Positions 1 through 11,411 of a DNA stretch of 64,000 nt are shown one piece after another. The position numbers and the translations under genes were made by a program. Under the pieces are notes generated by a model. That model was not told where the DNA came from, searched no databases, and saw only the letters and a list, made by a program, of their open reading frames with translations. The stretch's first letter is position 1. Each line of letters starts with the position of its first letter. Source of the stretch: Dichotomocladium elegans (taxonomy: Eukaryota > Mucoromycota > Mucoromycetes > Mucorales > Lichtheimiaceae); assembly GCA_025716815.1 (NCBI GenBank), contig JAIXMN010000008.1:372001-436000 (forward strand). The letters are read 5' to 3'.

Positions 1-331
1 TCTTCTTTCATGAACAATAATAAAAAAAAATTGTGGGATGATATATCCACCACGCGACATTTTTTAGTTTTTCCACGCAAAGCATGATTGCGCAAAGGCA
101 AAATGAATCGGGGCACTCCCCCCCCCTCATGGACCGGTACAACACCATGATGTTTTTCTCCTTTTTCTGTGAAAAAAATGATATTCAGCTGATGAAGAAT
201 GTGGGAGACAGCCATACATATCGATAGAGCGTTTGTTGTTTGGGTGGGGTAAGGCGAGGTGGGCGGAAGTATATTAAAAAGTAATGTTACAAGAGGTTGA
301 GGAAATCTACCCCACCCCATAGTCCAAAGTT

Positions 332-1960
332 CTATCCACGTCGATCCAGCGACTGACGCAGCCACTGAAGATCCTTCTCTGGCATGGGCTCGCGCTGCTG
401 ATGCGATGATGATGATGCGGAATAAGACGAAGGCATCTGAGGGGGAGACGTTGGACGATAGTAAGAGGGGACATGGTAATCGACGGAGGGAGAGGAGGCC
501 TGCGCGATGAGTTGTTGTTGAGGAAGCGGAGCGGCGGCGGGCGCAGCATCTGTCCCATTGTTGTAGCGCTTCGTCGCGTCATGCATGACAAACTTGGTGA
601 TTCGCCCATTCCGCGACACGAGTTCCTCTTCGTCGTTGGCAAGGTTCGATGTGTTGGTATCGCCTCCCGTAAACGTGCGTCGAGGATGGAAAATAGAAAT
701 CTACAGTGGGAGGAACGGATTGTTTCCTTCATCAGTCGATCTGTGCTTGTTTTCTCACTCTCTCTTTTTTACCAGAGCAATCCAGAGAAGGACAGAGCTC
801 ATATTGATATTGGCAATCAAGACGTCGGTTGCAAACTTGTTCGTGTTGATCACCATCTCGTCCGTCAAGCCGTCAATGCAAAGAATGACCAAGCATGCGC
901 CGTAAATGTACAAGATCACAGTGAGGAGCACATTGACGTCTTTGAAGTAATCGAGGCGGGTAGCCACTTTCTTTGCTTGGGCCGAGTTGATGATGCGGCG
1001 GAAGCGAAAATGTGAGCGGATGCCGAGTGTGGCGGTGAGCAAGACTAAGCGGTGGTAGGGTTGATTTTAGAAAAAAAAAAAATCGAAGGTTGGTCCACGC
1101 GCCATCTCTATAATACCTTCGCAACCGTAAGCCAGCTGGGGCACAGCTTCGCTCTTGTAGATGTCATCGCGGTAATTCCACTGGAGAATAGGGAACATGG
1201 CCATACTTCCAATGGCCCAGATGATATAAAAGCGGAACTCCCAGGAGCTCATGAACGACCGGCGAGCGACACTGTTGCAGAGATAACTCCAGAAGCATTG
1301 GAGCAGGAAGAAGACGCCGGTCTGGAGTGCAAAGGCAATGCATTCTACGTAGTCGATAGGCTATGTGTGCGTGTGGATATATATGCATGCGTACAGTGGA
1401 TGTTTTAATATGGCGGTGAATGATTGGGGGGGTTGCTTTTCCTATTGTTTGCTTGCTTGCCTTCACAAAGTCTTTGTGAGCTTGGGACCAATAAGCGAAT
1501 GGCTTTGTGTGAATTTCTCCATTGAGCGGGTTATAGATGAACCCTTCCGAGTATTTTATCCATGCTGAGGTTATATCTATACGCACGCATAAGATGTCCC
1601 AGATTTTCCCAAATGATCGCATATATACGGCTGGCCATGGGCTTACGAACCGTAGACGGCTTGTAATATCATCATTAATATCATGAGATATGTGATCACG
1701 CTCTTCAACTCGCCCGCTGCCACCTTGGAGAACCGCAGACATCGGAAATTGTCGTGTTTCCAGATATTATGGATAAGATAGAGTGATATATAGACTTCGA
1801 GGCAGCATCGCTCTATAGTTTACGGTGAGCACAACTCGGTTTTGGCGACGTATTGGTGGCCGGAAAGAAAAAAAAAAACGTACGGAGATAGGAGAAATCA
1901 CTGAGCGTCGCGAGGGATAAGATAGGGGCAAACGTCCATCATTAACGGATTGCAGCATGT
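332..1960 (-). CDS. Predicted multi-pass membrane protein, family not recognised
   Basis: A spliced minus-strand gene. Consecutive hydrophobic exons are seen at about 1750-1640 (ITYLMILMMILQAVY), 1575-1430 (ends near AYWSQAHKDFVKASK), 1370-1090 (FALQTGVFFLLQCFWSYLC, then RFYIIWAIGSMAMFPILQW) and 1020-760 (VNVLLTVILYIYGACLVILC, then MSSVLLWIALV). The last exon is hydrophilic and rich in Ser, Pro and Gln, and ends at a TAG near 332. I count about six to seven membrane segments followed by a cytosolic-looking tail (TNTSNLANDEEELVSRNGR), an arrangement reminiscent of seven-helix receptors, but no family motif is evident. The 5' end is unresolved: an ATG near 1958 is possible and the first junctions are ambiguous. 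Existence of the gene is fairly sure; function is unknown. Confidence 0.6.
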
Positions 1961-2099
1961 CAGCTTGGAGGATAGATCCCTACCTCAGATGGGTCATTGC
2001 GTGGCCTCGGGAGGGAAAGGAAGAAGGAAAGAAAGAGTGGGGGAGACGAAGGAGAAGAGAAGACCAGTGAAACCTTGCATTAGCGACAACATTTGGGTT

Positions 2100-3300
2100 C
2101 GTATCGGTGAGCGAATACGTAGAGTGTGAGAATAATTAATCAGATCGGCCCTGGGGGTTCGTTGTACTCTTGTCTATACAACAACAGCCAATTGGGGGAG
2201 GGGTGTGTTCGTCTTGTGGGCCTGCGCCTCTCCTTGTCTTGTGTTTGACAAGACGTCCTTTCATATGATTGACACTAGAAAAATGCCAGTGTGCTTTGAA
2301 AAACCTGGGACTTTTGCCCCAAAAGCAAAAATTTCCGGTCGCCTCCAAGGAAGATGCATGGTCGGGCAGTGAATAGATTCATCGTGTTTTCCCTCGTATC
2401 ACACGAATTAATTGCTTCCACGCCTAACGTGTCACAACCTTTCAATGCGTCGGTCCTCTTCCAGCTGCTAAATGACCATGAACAAACACAGCGCAGACAA
2501 TAACCCGCCTCGCGGGACTTGTTGTTTTCCCTTCTTCTCAGCATATCGGGCCTCATCGACCCCCCAGGTAAATGGGTGGAGTGTATAGTTTTCACCCATA
2601 CATAGTTGGACAAAGGCTTCTTCTTCTTCCAGTTCTCGAACATGCGGGCAGCATTGACTTGCCCAATGAACCGCGGGGGGAGGGGGTTTGGCAGGCGTTG
2701 CCGAATTCTGTTATTTGCTACGTCCTCTTGTCTCACCCAAGACATAACCTTGTACTATATGCTTAGTCTCCTTTGCCCTATTTTTATGATCAACTGCCTC
2801 CACTGCAGCCAGAACCGGGGCAAGTATTCTCTGATGGCTCAAAAGACAGGTCTGTACATAGGGACTGTAGCACATTGTTGTACGTCAATCATAGTACAAC
2901 ATTTGGGAGATGAATTAATGAAATTATCTCTTCTTGCGCACGGTGCTGCAAGCAGGGAGAAGAACAAGTTGATAGAGCACCCCTCCCCAACGAAGAGAGG
3001 GAAAAGTGCGTACGATGAAGCGACGCGTTGTTCCACACGCCCTCGCAGGATACCCAATCTTCCGGTATATTTTGGTGATGCGCTCTCCAGGATAAGCTCG
3101 TATTCAGTGTTACACAAAATAAGCTTAGGGTGGGTTATTGTTTCGGCTCCTTTGCTGCACTACTGTATGAATTCATGCAGTCGCACTCTTCTTTTCGGGA
3201 TATAAGAGAAAAGATAATCGCTATATAGGTATTAATATCGACATTAAATAAAGAAGCTACAGTACTGTATTTGCGCAAGGGAAAGGGGATCTGCGCGATG
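2100..3300. other. Intergenic stretch with no recognisable gene
   Basis: Open frames of 156 and 199 codons overlap each other on opposite strands here, but neither has recognisable domains, sensible composition or splice-linked neighbours. I see no RNA gene or repeat. It lies between the 5' region of the membrane protein gene and the 3' end of the pseudokinase gene. Confidence 0.5.
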
Positions 3301-5260
3301 TTAAGGCCGATCTGACGGTGGGCGAGGTTGTGCTGGTGAGGGTGTGATTGCGGACGACAACGACGACCAAACGCTCGCGAAGCGACGGTGCGTAAACGGC
3401 AACGCGTCGAAGAGGTGACTTGTGTCCGGCAGATTACCCAGCGTGTAGAGACGAGACGTCGTGCTGAAAGAAGCTGTGTCCTTACGTTTGATGCATGTCC
3501 TGATGTGAGCAGCCGCCTCGGCTCGCCTGGCGACGATGAATTCGGTCACCTGGGGTTCAAGCGGGACAGAGTAGGCCAACGCGTCGTGAATCGGCTGCAG
3601 TGCCTGGCAGATTTCGTTCGCGCTGGGTCGATTTTCGGGACGCGGCTCGAGACAAGATACATACAATCGCTCATACCACTCAGGCACGCCAGGCACAGGC
3701 TCAATCTTGTACGCATCGCCTCCTCCTTCTAACAACAGCAGTACCTCGGGCGACGGGAAAATAACTTTGCTCACCAGCTGCCAGATGATCACGCCTAGAC
3801 TGAATATATCCGATTTCTCGCCGCACGCTGCCCGCCCCACCTCAGGTGCAATGTAAGGCAACCGTCCATAGACCGCCTTCGTGATGGCCGTCACCTGACT
3901 TGCCTCCTTGCTAGGCGTCGCAAAGCGATAATCCACGAGAAAATAGTCATCGTCCGTGCAGACAATGTTGCGCGGATGGACATTGCGATGGCACATGCCC
4001 ACTTTGTGCAAATCCGCAAGATTGGCTGCTAGCCGCAGGATCGTGCCAAGGATTGTCTTGAGATCGAGATCGCCGAGCGGAAGATGATGCATGTGGTCTT
4101 CAAGGTTTCCGTCATTGCTCAGCTTCATCACCATAAGGAGATCGCCGGTTGTCTCACACATCGTCAGGCCTTGGAATAACACCGGCAGAAACACCTTCGA
4201 TTGGACCGTAATCTACAAGACAGAAACAGCATGTTTTCAGGGCACAACACACATCCACGGATTGCAAGGGTGTTTTTATACCTCGTTCAGTAGCTTATCG
4301 TCTACGACTTTGAGCGCGATTTGCGTAGGCTCTAGTTCGTATGGCTGCGATACATAGGCCGCATAAACGGCTGAAAATCCGCCTGCTCCCACGAATTGCA
4401 TGTTGGAGAACCACGACCACGGGAACCATTGCATAAAGGAGTCCAATCCTTCCGAGTAGATATGCATCACCGCCTTTCGCGCGCGCGGGTGGACCGAAGC
4501 CACCACAACGTCCCGACCGCCGTATCTTTGCGCCAATGCCGTATACGAGAGCTGCTGCCGCCAGACCAACGCCCAGTGCTAAATGACAGTGCAATTGCAC
4601 ACACATCCACACCGTCCCCCCCGTCCGGCATGATAAGGCTTTCTAATCCCGATACAGTACCATCCATTCCTACCACACGCACACACACATATGTATATAT
4701 AGCACCAACCATCTTACGTACCCAAGCATGATCGAACTGCAGCGACGCGAGCATGCAGTACTCGTGCACCTCTTGGTACAACTGGGCAAGCTTCTCGGGT
4801 ACTTCAGTTGATAATAAGGCTTTGTCTTTTTGGTCATCGATGGGAATCAGACGTTCTAATCCAAATTCCCAAGGAGAGACATTGATCAGACGAGCAATTG
4901 CCTTCTTTGTACGATGCTGTAAATCGTGCTGTGAATGCTTTGGGATTGAGGATAGGAACGCCGGTTCATTCATCAAGACCTTCCGGAATTACAAGCAAAC
5001 ACATTCAGAGATCGATACACGGGCACACCCACATACGTACAAATCCCCGAACTGTGGTACCCTGTGCGCCTTAGTTGCTTATTGTGGTACTCTGGCAGAC
5101 GTCCCGACCGACCGACCTACCGATCGACCGATCGACTGGCCGGCCGGCTGGCTGGCGAGTGCACCTCTGTATGAGATGAACATATATACCTGTGGATCGT
5201 TAGGAACAATGTGCTTGATACATATGCAATGCTTGGTGGATCTGGTTCATCGAAGGTGCT
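3301..5260 (-). CDS. Protein kinase-fold protein with substituted catalytic motifs (predicted pseudokinase, TKL-like)
   Basis: Three or more exons on the minus strand. The N-terminal exon (about 4980-4722, starting near VLMNEPAFLSSIPKHSQ) ends at a GTACGTAAG donor and joins in frame to the exon at about 4590. That exon carries the glycine loop (VGAGGFSAVYAAYV) and a VAIK-type lysine (IALKVVDD). The large last exon (4194-3301) has the C-lobe: APE region (PYIAPEV), the SDIFSLGVIIWQL helix and the RPSANEI end of the fold. Two motifs are degenerate: HRD reads HRN (Asn codon 3984-3982) and DFG reads DYR (Asp codon 3933-3931). Loss of the HRD Asp normally abolishes phosphotransfer, so a scaffold or nucleotide-sensing role is inferred. 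A further upstream exon ending CIKHIVPNDPQ (near 5190-5250) seems to splice on; the true start is not fixed. The WFPWSWF stretch before the glycine loop resembles large kinase families of Mucoromycota. Confidence 0.75.
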
Positions 5261-5429
5261 AGTCGCATTCGATGGGCGGAAGGAAGAGAAGGACGCGGAT
5301 AAGCGTGTGACGCTATGGATCATTAAACTATTTCGCTTGGAATTGACACAGCTTCTGGCGTAGGGACACTATCGTTTTCCATGCCAACATCGCCCTCCCT
5401 CCGACCCATACACGTGATCTTTAAAGTAC

Positions 5430-6640
5430 TACTTATCGGATACCTACCTTATCTTCCAAAATAAATTTCCCATACGTGCAAGATCGGATAATATCATTCA
5501 AAATACAAAAGAAAGAGAGAGCACCTGGGGTGGAAGCAACGACAAAGCGACGGCAGGGACAGGCAGAGGCAATGCAAGACGCAAAAAAAAGAGGCGGGAA
5601 AGGCCATACCCGAAGGCAGCCAAATCGTGGCCCGACCGGATGATGCGATTTCGTTTTGGCCTCTCTTCCATGGCTCATCACGTACGGATACGATGGGTCA
5701 TTCTACAAAGGATAGACAATGTTAGATTCAATCACAAGCAGGTCGGTATAAAGATGTATACCGGATAACCCATGGGAGAGAGGGCTAAGGAAGGATCTAA
5801 TAGAGAGGAAATAGTGTGCTCAGAATGTCTATTACAGTATCAGAATGTGACAGACGAAGTGACATTGTTTGATTACAAGGCAGCAAGAGAGTCTGTGTTA
5901 CTGTGCGTCACGGGCTACGTATTAAGCCCACGACTGCATCAAACTTCTTGTCTCACATCAATGAACATGTGTATACACTTATTATCAATGATAAAAAAGG
6001 TACGCTCCACAAAAAGAACTCACAGGCCTTCCTCTGCATAAAAAAGCTCTTTATCATCTGTTTCGCTGATGGGACATTCTATACAATCGGACAAGCAACC
6101 ATCTACCCGTCAATATTTATAGAGTCTATATCTCGACAATCCTTTCAACATATCCAAAGAAATCTGGTATCCGACAGCTTCTTTTATTCACTTTTTTTTC
6201 TCCCTTTCCAAATGCATCCATATCGATATACATACTATGATGACCACTATAGAGTTATCACCAGTCGGGTCATAGGTTTCCCCTTTACGGCAGTTAACTA
6301 AGCGCCCGTAAGAATGAGAGAAGAGTCCTTCGAAATCGCTCAAAAACTTTAAGCTGTTCGATGCTTCCCTGATTCGGGTCATCCTATTTCGCTTTCCAAC
6401 CTATTACGTTTTATCTGCTCTTGACCGACCATGAACTGTTCAATAGGATTGAGTTCAGACAAATAGGATGGAGATAGGCGCATCGATATCTTCGAGACTC
6501 AATGTATTTAGAGATGGGTTTGTGCGACATCTTTCGCCGTACATGCGACATTTGCTTTGTTATATCACGCGTAGGGCAGCCGGGAAAAAAAACGTAAGAA
6601 AGGCAATGAGCGGACGCTATACAACGGATAAGCATGATTC
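5430..6640 (-). mobile_element. Degraded Tc1/mariner (IS630-type) transposon relic, copy A
   Basis: On the minus strand around 6560-6390 broken frames retain the end of a Tc1/IS630 DDE transposase. TAKDVAQTHL sits after the second catalytic Asp region, then IESRRYRCAYL, then a damaged SPELNPIEQF-type box (SYLSELNPIEQFM) and a lysine/arginine-rich tail. Frameshifts separate these pieces, so no intact protein is possible. The downstream sequence to about 5430 is non-coding or shattered. The same roughly 1.2 kb recurs in opposite orientation at 54600-55860 with clearly visible similarity (for example around the CATGGGTTAYCCGGTAT stretch). The relic may extend to about 7130, where nothing further can be identified. 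Confidence 0.7.
5452..5472. repeat. Possible left terminal repeat of a Tc1-like element
   Basis: TCTTCCAAAATAAATTTCCC resembles, in inverted orientation, the 23-bp sequence found at 8388-8410 and 15399-15421. If real it would pair with 8388-8410 as ends of an element of about 3 kb. The match is short and AT-rich, so this is tentative. Confidence 0.3.
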
Positions 6641-7429
6641 ATGTAGCAGAAGAGACAAGTCCAACCGTTGTACTCACTCCTCTTCGGCAATGCTCGTGGA
6701 CCCATCACTTTTCTCAGTTACTCATCCATTTTATAGATCTCATCTCAACTTGAACATCCATGCACAAACTGTACTAATCCATTGTTCTTCGCAGATCATC
6801 ACGTTTTCTTTATTCATGAAACGGGAAAACTGTTCGCAGAGAACGGAAATATCAACCATCGCAGTGCACAAACGCCTGATTGAAAACAACCGGGGGGGGA
6901 GAGATCCTTTGTTTTTTCTTATTGACGTTCTATTACTCCTTCAGTATCCACCAATACCACCGGGTCCAAATCAAGCATATCGTAATAGGTTTTTTCTGGG
7001 TGGGGTATCTGTACTGAGTCTCTATATATCCAACGAAGGAAATGAACGGACAGGGCATAGCATCCAACATGAGGCAGTGGATGACAAAATGAGCAAGACC
7101 ACCCTGGACAATGTTCCATAATGAGGAGGCCATTGGTAAAGCCCGTGTGATGGGCCTCTCACTCGGTGGTGGGGTGTGGCTGCCTACACCATTTTGTCAG
7201 TGTAATGGGGGCGAGAACCAGGAGTGCGGGTTGCTTTTCTCCCCCCCCCACATCTTGGCATCAGATTGAACAAAAACGGTACGTCTGCTAGAAGCCTGAC
7301 ATCCATGTGCCCCATGCTTGATTTTAGAGACAACTCTCTGCTCACTAGCGGTAGCCCTAGCGGTAACCATCTGTTTTCAACAGTAGACACAATGCCGACG
7401 CAATGGTACAGGACAGAGCCTAATGTATT
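6641..7429. other. Stretch without a supportable gene inside the transposon-rich zone
   Basis: Only short or overlapping open frames are present and none carries a recognisable motif. Some of it is probably the 5' part of the adjacent Tc1-like relic or unrelated transposon debris. Confidence 0.4.
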
Positions 7430-8340
7430 TCCTTGATCACCTACCTGGAGCCCCCACCCATGTCATTTCGTGGTATCAACTTCAGGTACTATCGTCCTCA
7501 GCCTCACACGCGCATCTACACCATCGTCCCATCCCTTCGGCCCATTTGGATATAGCAGAGAACCACGTGATCAGCAACATCATGCGCCATCCCATTCGTG
7601 TGAGCCGAGACGAGGCGAGGCTTTGGGAGGATCACCTCGAAGCCACCCAGTACCGACTGGCCGTCGCTCAAAAACTCACAGCAATGCTCTCCTGAACATT
7701 CGAGGGCTGGAAGCTGCCAGGCGAACGCGAGTTGGGAGCCCTCGGCCGGACCGAGGAGGAAATCCCGCCAGAACATCTACGACACCATCCACTCGCCCAA
7801 TGCCATAAACTTCAAGCTTGTCCTGCTTCAACAACAAAGCATCTACGTACTACGACGCCAAGTCAACCATTTTTGCGGCTTCATGGGGCCTGCCCGTGTC
7901 TTTACACAACCGCAATGGTCTTTTGCCGTCTTCCAATGTGTTTCTTGTTCGCCGATCCTATATGCAAATCGGCAGCGCAATTCTTGTCCAGCATATCGTA
8001 AAGAGGCCAAGGCACGGCATCAGCCAGAAGCGGGCTCTCTGGGGAGAGGGATCGGGACTTGAACTCGGGTACTTTCAGACCCCAAGAAGCCCGGAACGAT
8101 CGGCTTCCATGGCACAGTGCGTACCGATGGAGTAGGCGTCACTGTTTTCAAGAGGACGAACAAGCAGCGACCATCCTACAGAGCAAAATACAGAGGAGAC
8201 CAACAATACCAGCATGCTCACACCGCAGGAACACCAGAACATGGCTGGCAGGGTCGTCACCGTCGACCGTGGGAAGAGGGGCCTCCTTTTCTGTGTCTCG
8301 GAGAGTTCCAAGTTGTGCATGCGGCACACTTTTGGATATC
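7430..8340 (+). pseudogene. Fanzor (eukaryotic TnpB-like) relic B, truncated
   Basis: Plus-strand frames, shifted several times, follow the same block order as relic A at 8553-10818. In order: a YYDAKST block (about 7845-7870; relic A has IYYDVKKSP), FLVRRSYMQIGSAILVQHI (about 7945-8000; relic A has FPLRTSWIPCHIHIDTRIL), the hallmark HGTVRTDGVGVTVFK (about 8108-8150; relic A has FFGAIQTDGVSVSII), and a RuvC-I block VVTVDRGKRGLLF with the putative catalytic Asp at 8265-8267. After a few more codons (about 8335) similarity stops, so RuvC-II, the zinc finger and RuvC-III are missing. The conserved order of blocks makes the Fanzor assignment firm at family level, but this copy is dead. An N-terminal-like part (MSFRGINFRYYRPQPHTRI) begins near 7457. 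Confidence 0.72.
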
Positions 8341-8387
8341 TCTGGGGTGAGTTAAAGCGCTGGACCTTGACGGCGTAAATCTTCTCA

Positions 8388-8410
8388 CTTGCGAAATTTA
8401 TTTTGAAAAT
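8388..8410 (+). repeat. 23-bp element identical to the right end of the Tc1-like relic at 15.4 kb
   Basis: CTTGCGAAATTTATTTTGAA plus AAT occurs here and again, without mismatch, at 15399-15421, where it forms the right end of a Tc1-like relic. Here it lies about 50 bp downstream of the truncated Fanzor relic B and marks a high-coordinate (right) boundary. This suggests relic B was carried inside an element with Tc1-like ends. Confidence 0.6.
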
Positions 8411-8552
8411 GCAGTGTACTATTATTTGCAACCAAGTTTGCGCCACGCGGTGATGAATATTACGCCAGCAGTGTGTAGTATTGCGTTTTGATAGAGGTAA
8501 TTTATGCGTGAGAATGTTAGCAGAATGGCAAACCAATTACGAAGTTGTCTCA

Positions 8553-10818
8553 CCTTTAGGGTGCCTCCCCTCCATTCGTCGAATGGAGAGTGGCCTGAGC
8601 ATCTTGCTTTTAGCATCTTAATCCTGCGATAACAGGGCCGGAAAGTTCTTCTTGTCTGCTGCTGCTGCTGCTGCTGCTGCAGTGGCCTTGGGATGTCGGA
8701 ATCGCTCTGGAATCTCCCGTTGGTCCGGAGGCTCAAGAGGATGTGCCGAAAGTTGAGTACCGCTGCTGTGTCTCGGTTCCAAAGCCGCGAGCGAGAGAAT
8801 TCCATGGACTTCAAACAATTTAGGTTTGTACACCTTAGAAGCCCGTGGCATTTGATCTCAGGACGTTTTATTCGCTGACATGGTCGTGGATTGGGAATAC
8901 GCTTGAAGGTCTTCAGGCGGTTCGAGCACTCGGGACAGGTCACGGAGGTGCGGTACTCGTCTATCAAATAAACTTTGAACCCATGACTCTTGAATATATC
9001 CCTCCAGCCCTTGCCGCGGATGGGCTCGTGGAAGCGGGCTATGGGTGCAGATCAGTTTCCCATGACAAGCACGGTGTCCTTTCCGAATCTTCGTCGTAGA
9101 GTGCGCACCAATCGAGCATCGGGCCTGCTTCCGGTTTACGTAGGCAGAGAGGCGTAATTTCCGATGGAGCGGATGATTGTGGGCCTCATGGTCTACATAC
9201 GGATGCATCTTCCGGGCTCGACGCTTTCCCCAGTCGCTCTTTGCCGGCCCGTACTTGTTGTGTACGGAATGGGTCGATGTCGTGTGGGTTGTGGTGGTTC
9301 TGCTGTAAAAGCTGCTGAGCAGTGACCACTCCCTTGCGCGGGACTCGACGTAGAGCTTGTACCTGGCGGCATTGACGGTGCTGTGGCATATCTGTGCAAG
9401 CCTAGTCTCGGCCTCGCGGATGCTGTTTTTGTTATCATAGCGATCCTTGGCAGTGTCGCGTATCTGACGAAATCGCACCATCCGTGTTTCTCGGGCGCGC
9501 TGGTTGCGTGTATACCGGTGTATTTTAGGGAGCTCGGGCGTGCTCAACTCATGCATCCCATAATGATCGCGACGGCCTGGATCAATGAGAAGACACTTGT
9601 CCTCGGTCTCTTGCAGCTCGTCGTGTGGGATGTCATGAATGTAGGAACAGTCTGCGGAGTGATCGTTCTTGCTCTGATCCCTCCGAGCGCCCTTGTTCCT
9701 CATGCTGTCGGCAATGCGTAAGCATTCGGGCTCCAGAGCACTGTCATCGGTTATGATATCACCGGTATCAGTCCGGGTTCGCTTGCGATTAAGGTTCTTC
9801 TTTGCCTCAGGGGTCTTGAGTATGATTGATACAGACACTCCGTCTGTTTGTATTGCTCCAAAGAACCTCCTGTCATCCCTATCCTTGAATGCCTTGGACT
9901 TGAGGTCAAGTACCTTCCCCCATGTCTTCTCAATCGGTGGGTCTTTAGTGGATGCCTGCCTTGATATATGCTGGCAGAGGATTCGCGTGTCGATGTGGAT
10001 GTGGCATGGAATCCAAGAAGTCCGGAGAGGAAAACACTGGACCGACTTTGCCTCCCTCGTCTCTAGGAACTTGCAGAGCTGATAAAAAGCATTGAGATGT
10101 TTTCCCGGAGATTTCTTCACATCATAGTAGATGTCATCTTTGGCGAACTTATATAAGTGTCGTCGTACGCTTGAAGGATCGGTGACAGTTCAGCGAGGAT
10201 GAGATGGGCTTCCGGTGTGAGATTGCTGTGATCCGGGTTTCTGCGTCGCAGTGCCTCCTTGATTTGACGGGCTGGCTTCCAGATTCTCTCCTCACAGACC
10301 TGGCGGAACTTGTGTTCATCGCTGCTAACCATTTCTTTGCGTATAGCTTCCTTCCGCTGACGCACGTTCAACAGACTGTTGACAATGCGCCGTAAACATT
10401 CGCCAAACCGCTGCTGGACATTAACCTTGTAGGCAGTCATGATCTCGGTGCTGACATAGGCTGCGACCTGGGACATGTTGGGATGTTGTCCAGGCTCAAT
10501 GTTGACAGTCTTCGAGTAGCCTTCGAGGTGTGTCTTTATGAGGGTCCTAATAGACTTGGTCGACGGCTTGACCTTCTCGCGCATGAACTTCCTACTGGCC
10601 AGACTGAGGAAAACCTCATAGAAGAATGCTTGACCGATGAGCTCGCAGGGGTTGAAGTCATGGTCGCGTTCCAGTTCGTGGAGGAGGATCCAGCGCGAGA
10701 GCTGGTATGTGTGAGTGGTGAGAAAGTGGGTAGTCCGGACCAGGTTCTCCAGGTACTGCTGCTTCCACCCAATAGACCTTAAAGAGGTCTTGATGACCAT
10801 GGTCTTGGCGTCGGCCAT
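8553..10818 (-). pseudogene. Fanzor (eukaryotic TnpB-like RNA-guided nuclease) relic A, near full length but frameshifted
   Basis: Intact Fanzors are RNA-guided DNA endonucleases carried by eukaryotic transposons. The likely start is the ATG at 10818 (MADAKTMVIKTSLRSIGW). A first shift near 10152 leads into YKFAKDDIYYDVKK, then FFGAIQTDGVSVSII and RuvC-I (CLLIDPGRRDHY, Asp codon 9583-9581). A second shift lies near 9130. An in-frame TGA at 9054-9052 replaces the Trp of a GNWS motif. RuvC-II (YLIDEYRTS, Glu codon 8958-8956), a zinc finger (CPEC, then CHGLLRCTNLNC) and RuvC-III (LWNRDTAAVLNF, Asp codon 8772-8770) follow. A further shift near 8720 precedes a basic C-terminus interrupted by an Ala/Gln-encoding CAG-type triplet run (8655-8680). 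All three RuvC acidic residues survive although the frame is broken at least four times, so decay looks recent. Confidence 0.85.
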
Positions 10819-11411
10819 GATCGGTACAAAGGAAAAGGAAGGGACACGTAATCTGAGACCGGTAGCCCATATATATAGTAAAACCTGAGTTGTCAATTGA
10901 TCGGAAGATGACCAATGATCAGTCGCATTTATGCCGCGCGCACGGTTCTGTGGTATTTCTATCACAAATCTGCGCTTCTTGTGAGACCACAGCTCTGGCC
11001 TTCTGGAGTCGCTGCCCGTGCCACACTGAACATAGTCTGACTGGGTGACTGAGTCAGCCAACAGGCGTTTTACTAATAGATACTCCTGTATCGGCTCTGC
11101 AAAATCATCTTCAAGAATGTCAAATGATATTTGCTACCCAACCGCTAAACTATTTCCATAACCCGCAAACAAAAAGTTCAACTGGCTGAATGGGTGAAAC
11201 GCGTACTTGAGGAAAAATAATCTGAGATACTCTGAAGCAAGTCTCATTGTGTCGAAGGTTCTATGATATTATTTGAAGGGGAAAAAACAGAAACAAAGCA
11301 TGAGCAGAAAGGAATAGAGCATGGTACACTGACTGGGATAGGAGTAGTACGCACGCGCACAAGAGGAAGGAGGGAAGGACGACGGCGAAGAAAAAAGATG
11401 TAAATGATTGT
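10819..11411. other. Intergenic: upstream flank of Fanzor relic A and 3' flank of the hexokinase gene
   Basis: The frame of relic A stays open upstream of 10818 to about 11061, but the composition there does not look coding. No partner for the 23-bp terminal sequence is convincing; a weak resemblance near 11149-11170 was not accepted. The last 150 bp before the hexokinase stop should contain its 3' untranslated region. Confidence 0.4.

Noticed and set aside
2275..3205. Overlapping open frames of 156 (minus) and 199 (plus) codons
   Set aside because: No motif, no splice-consistent neighbours and unconvincing composition; each is open on the opposite strand of the other, as expected by chance.
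11149..11170. Weak match to the Tc1-like terminal repeat upstream of Fanzor relic A
   Set aside because: Needs several gaps and mismatches to align; not distinguishable from AT-rich background.
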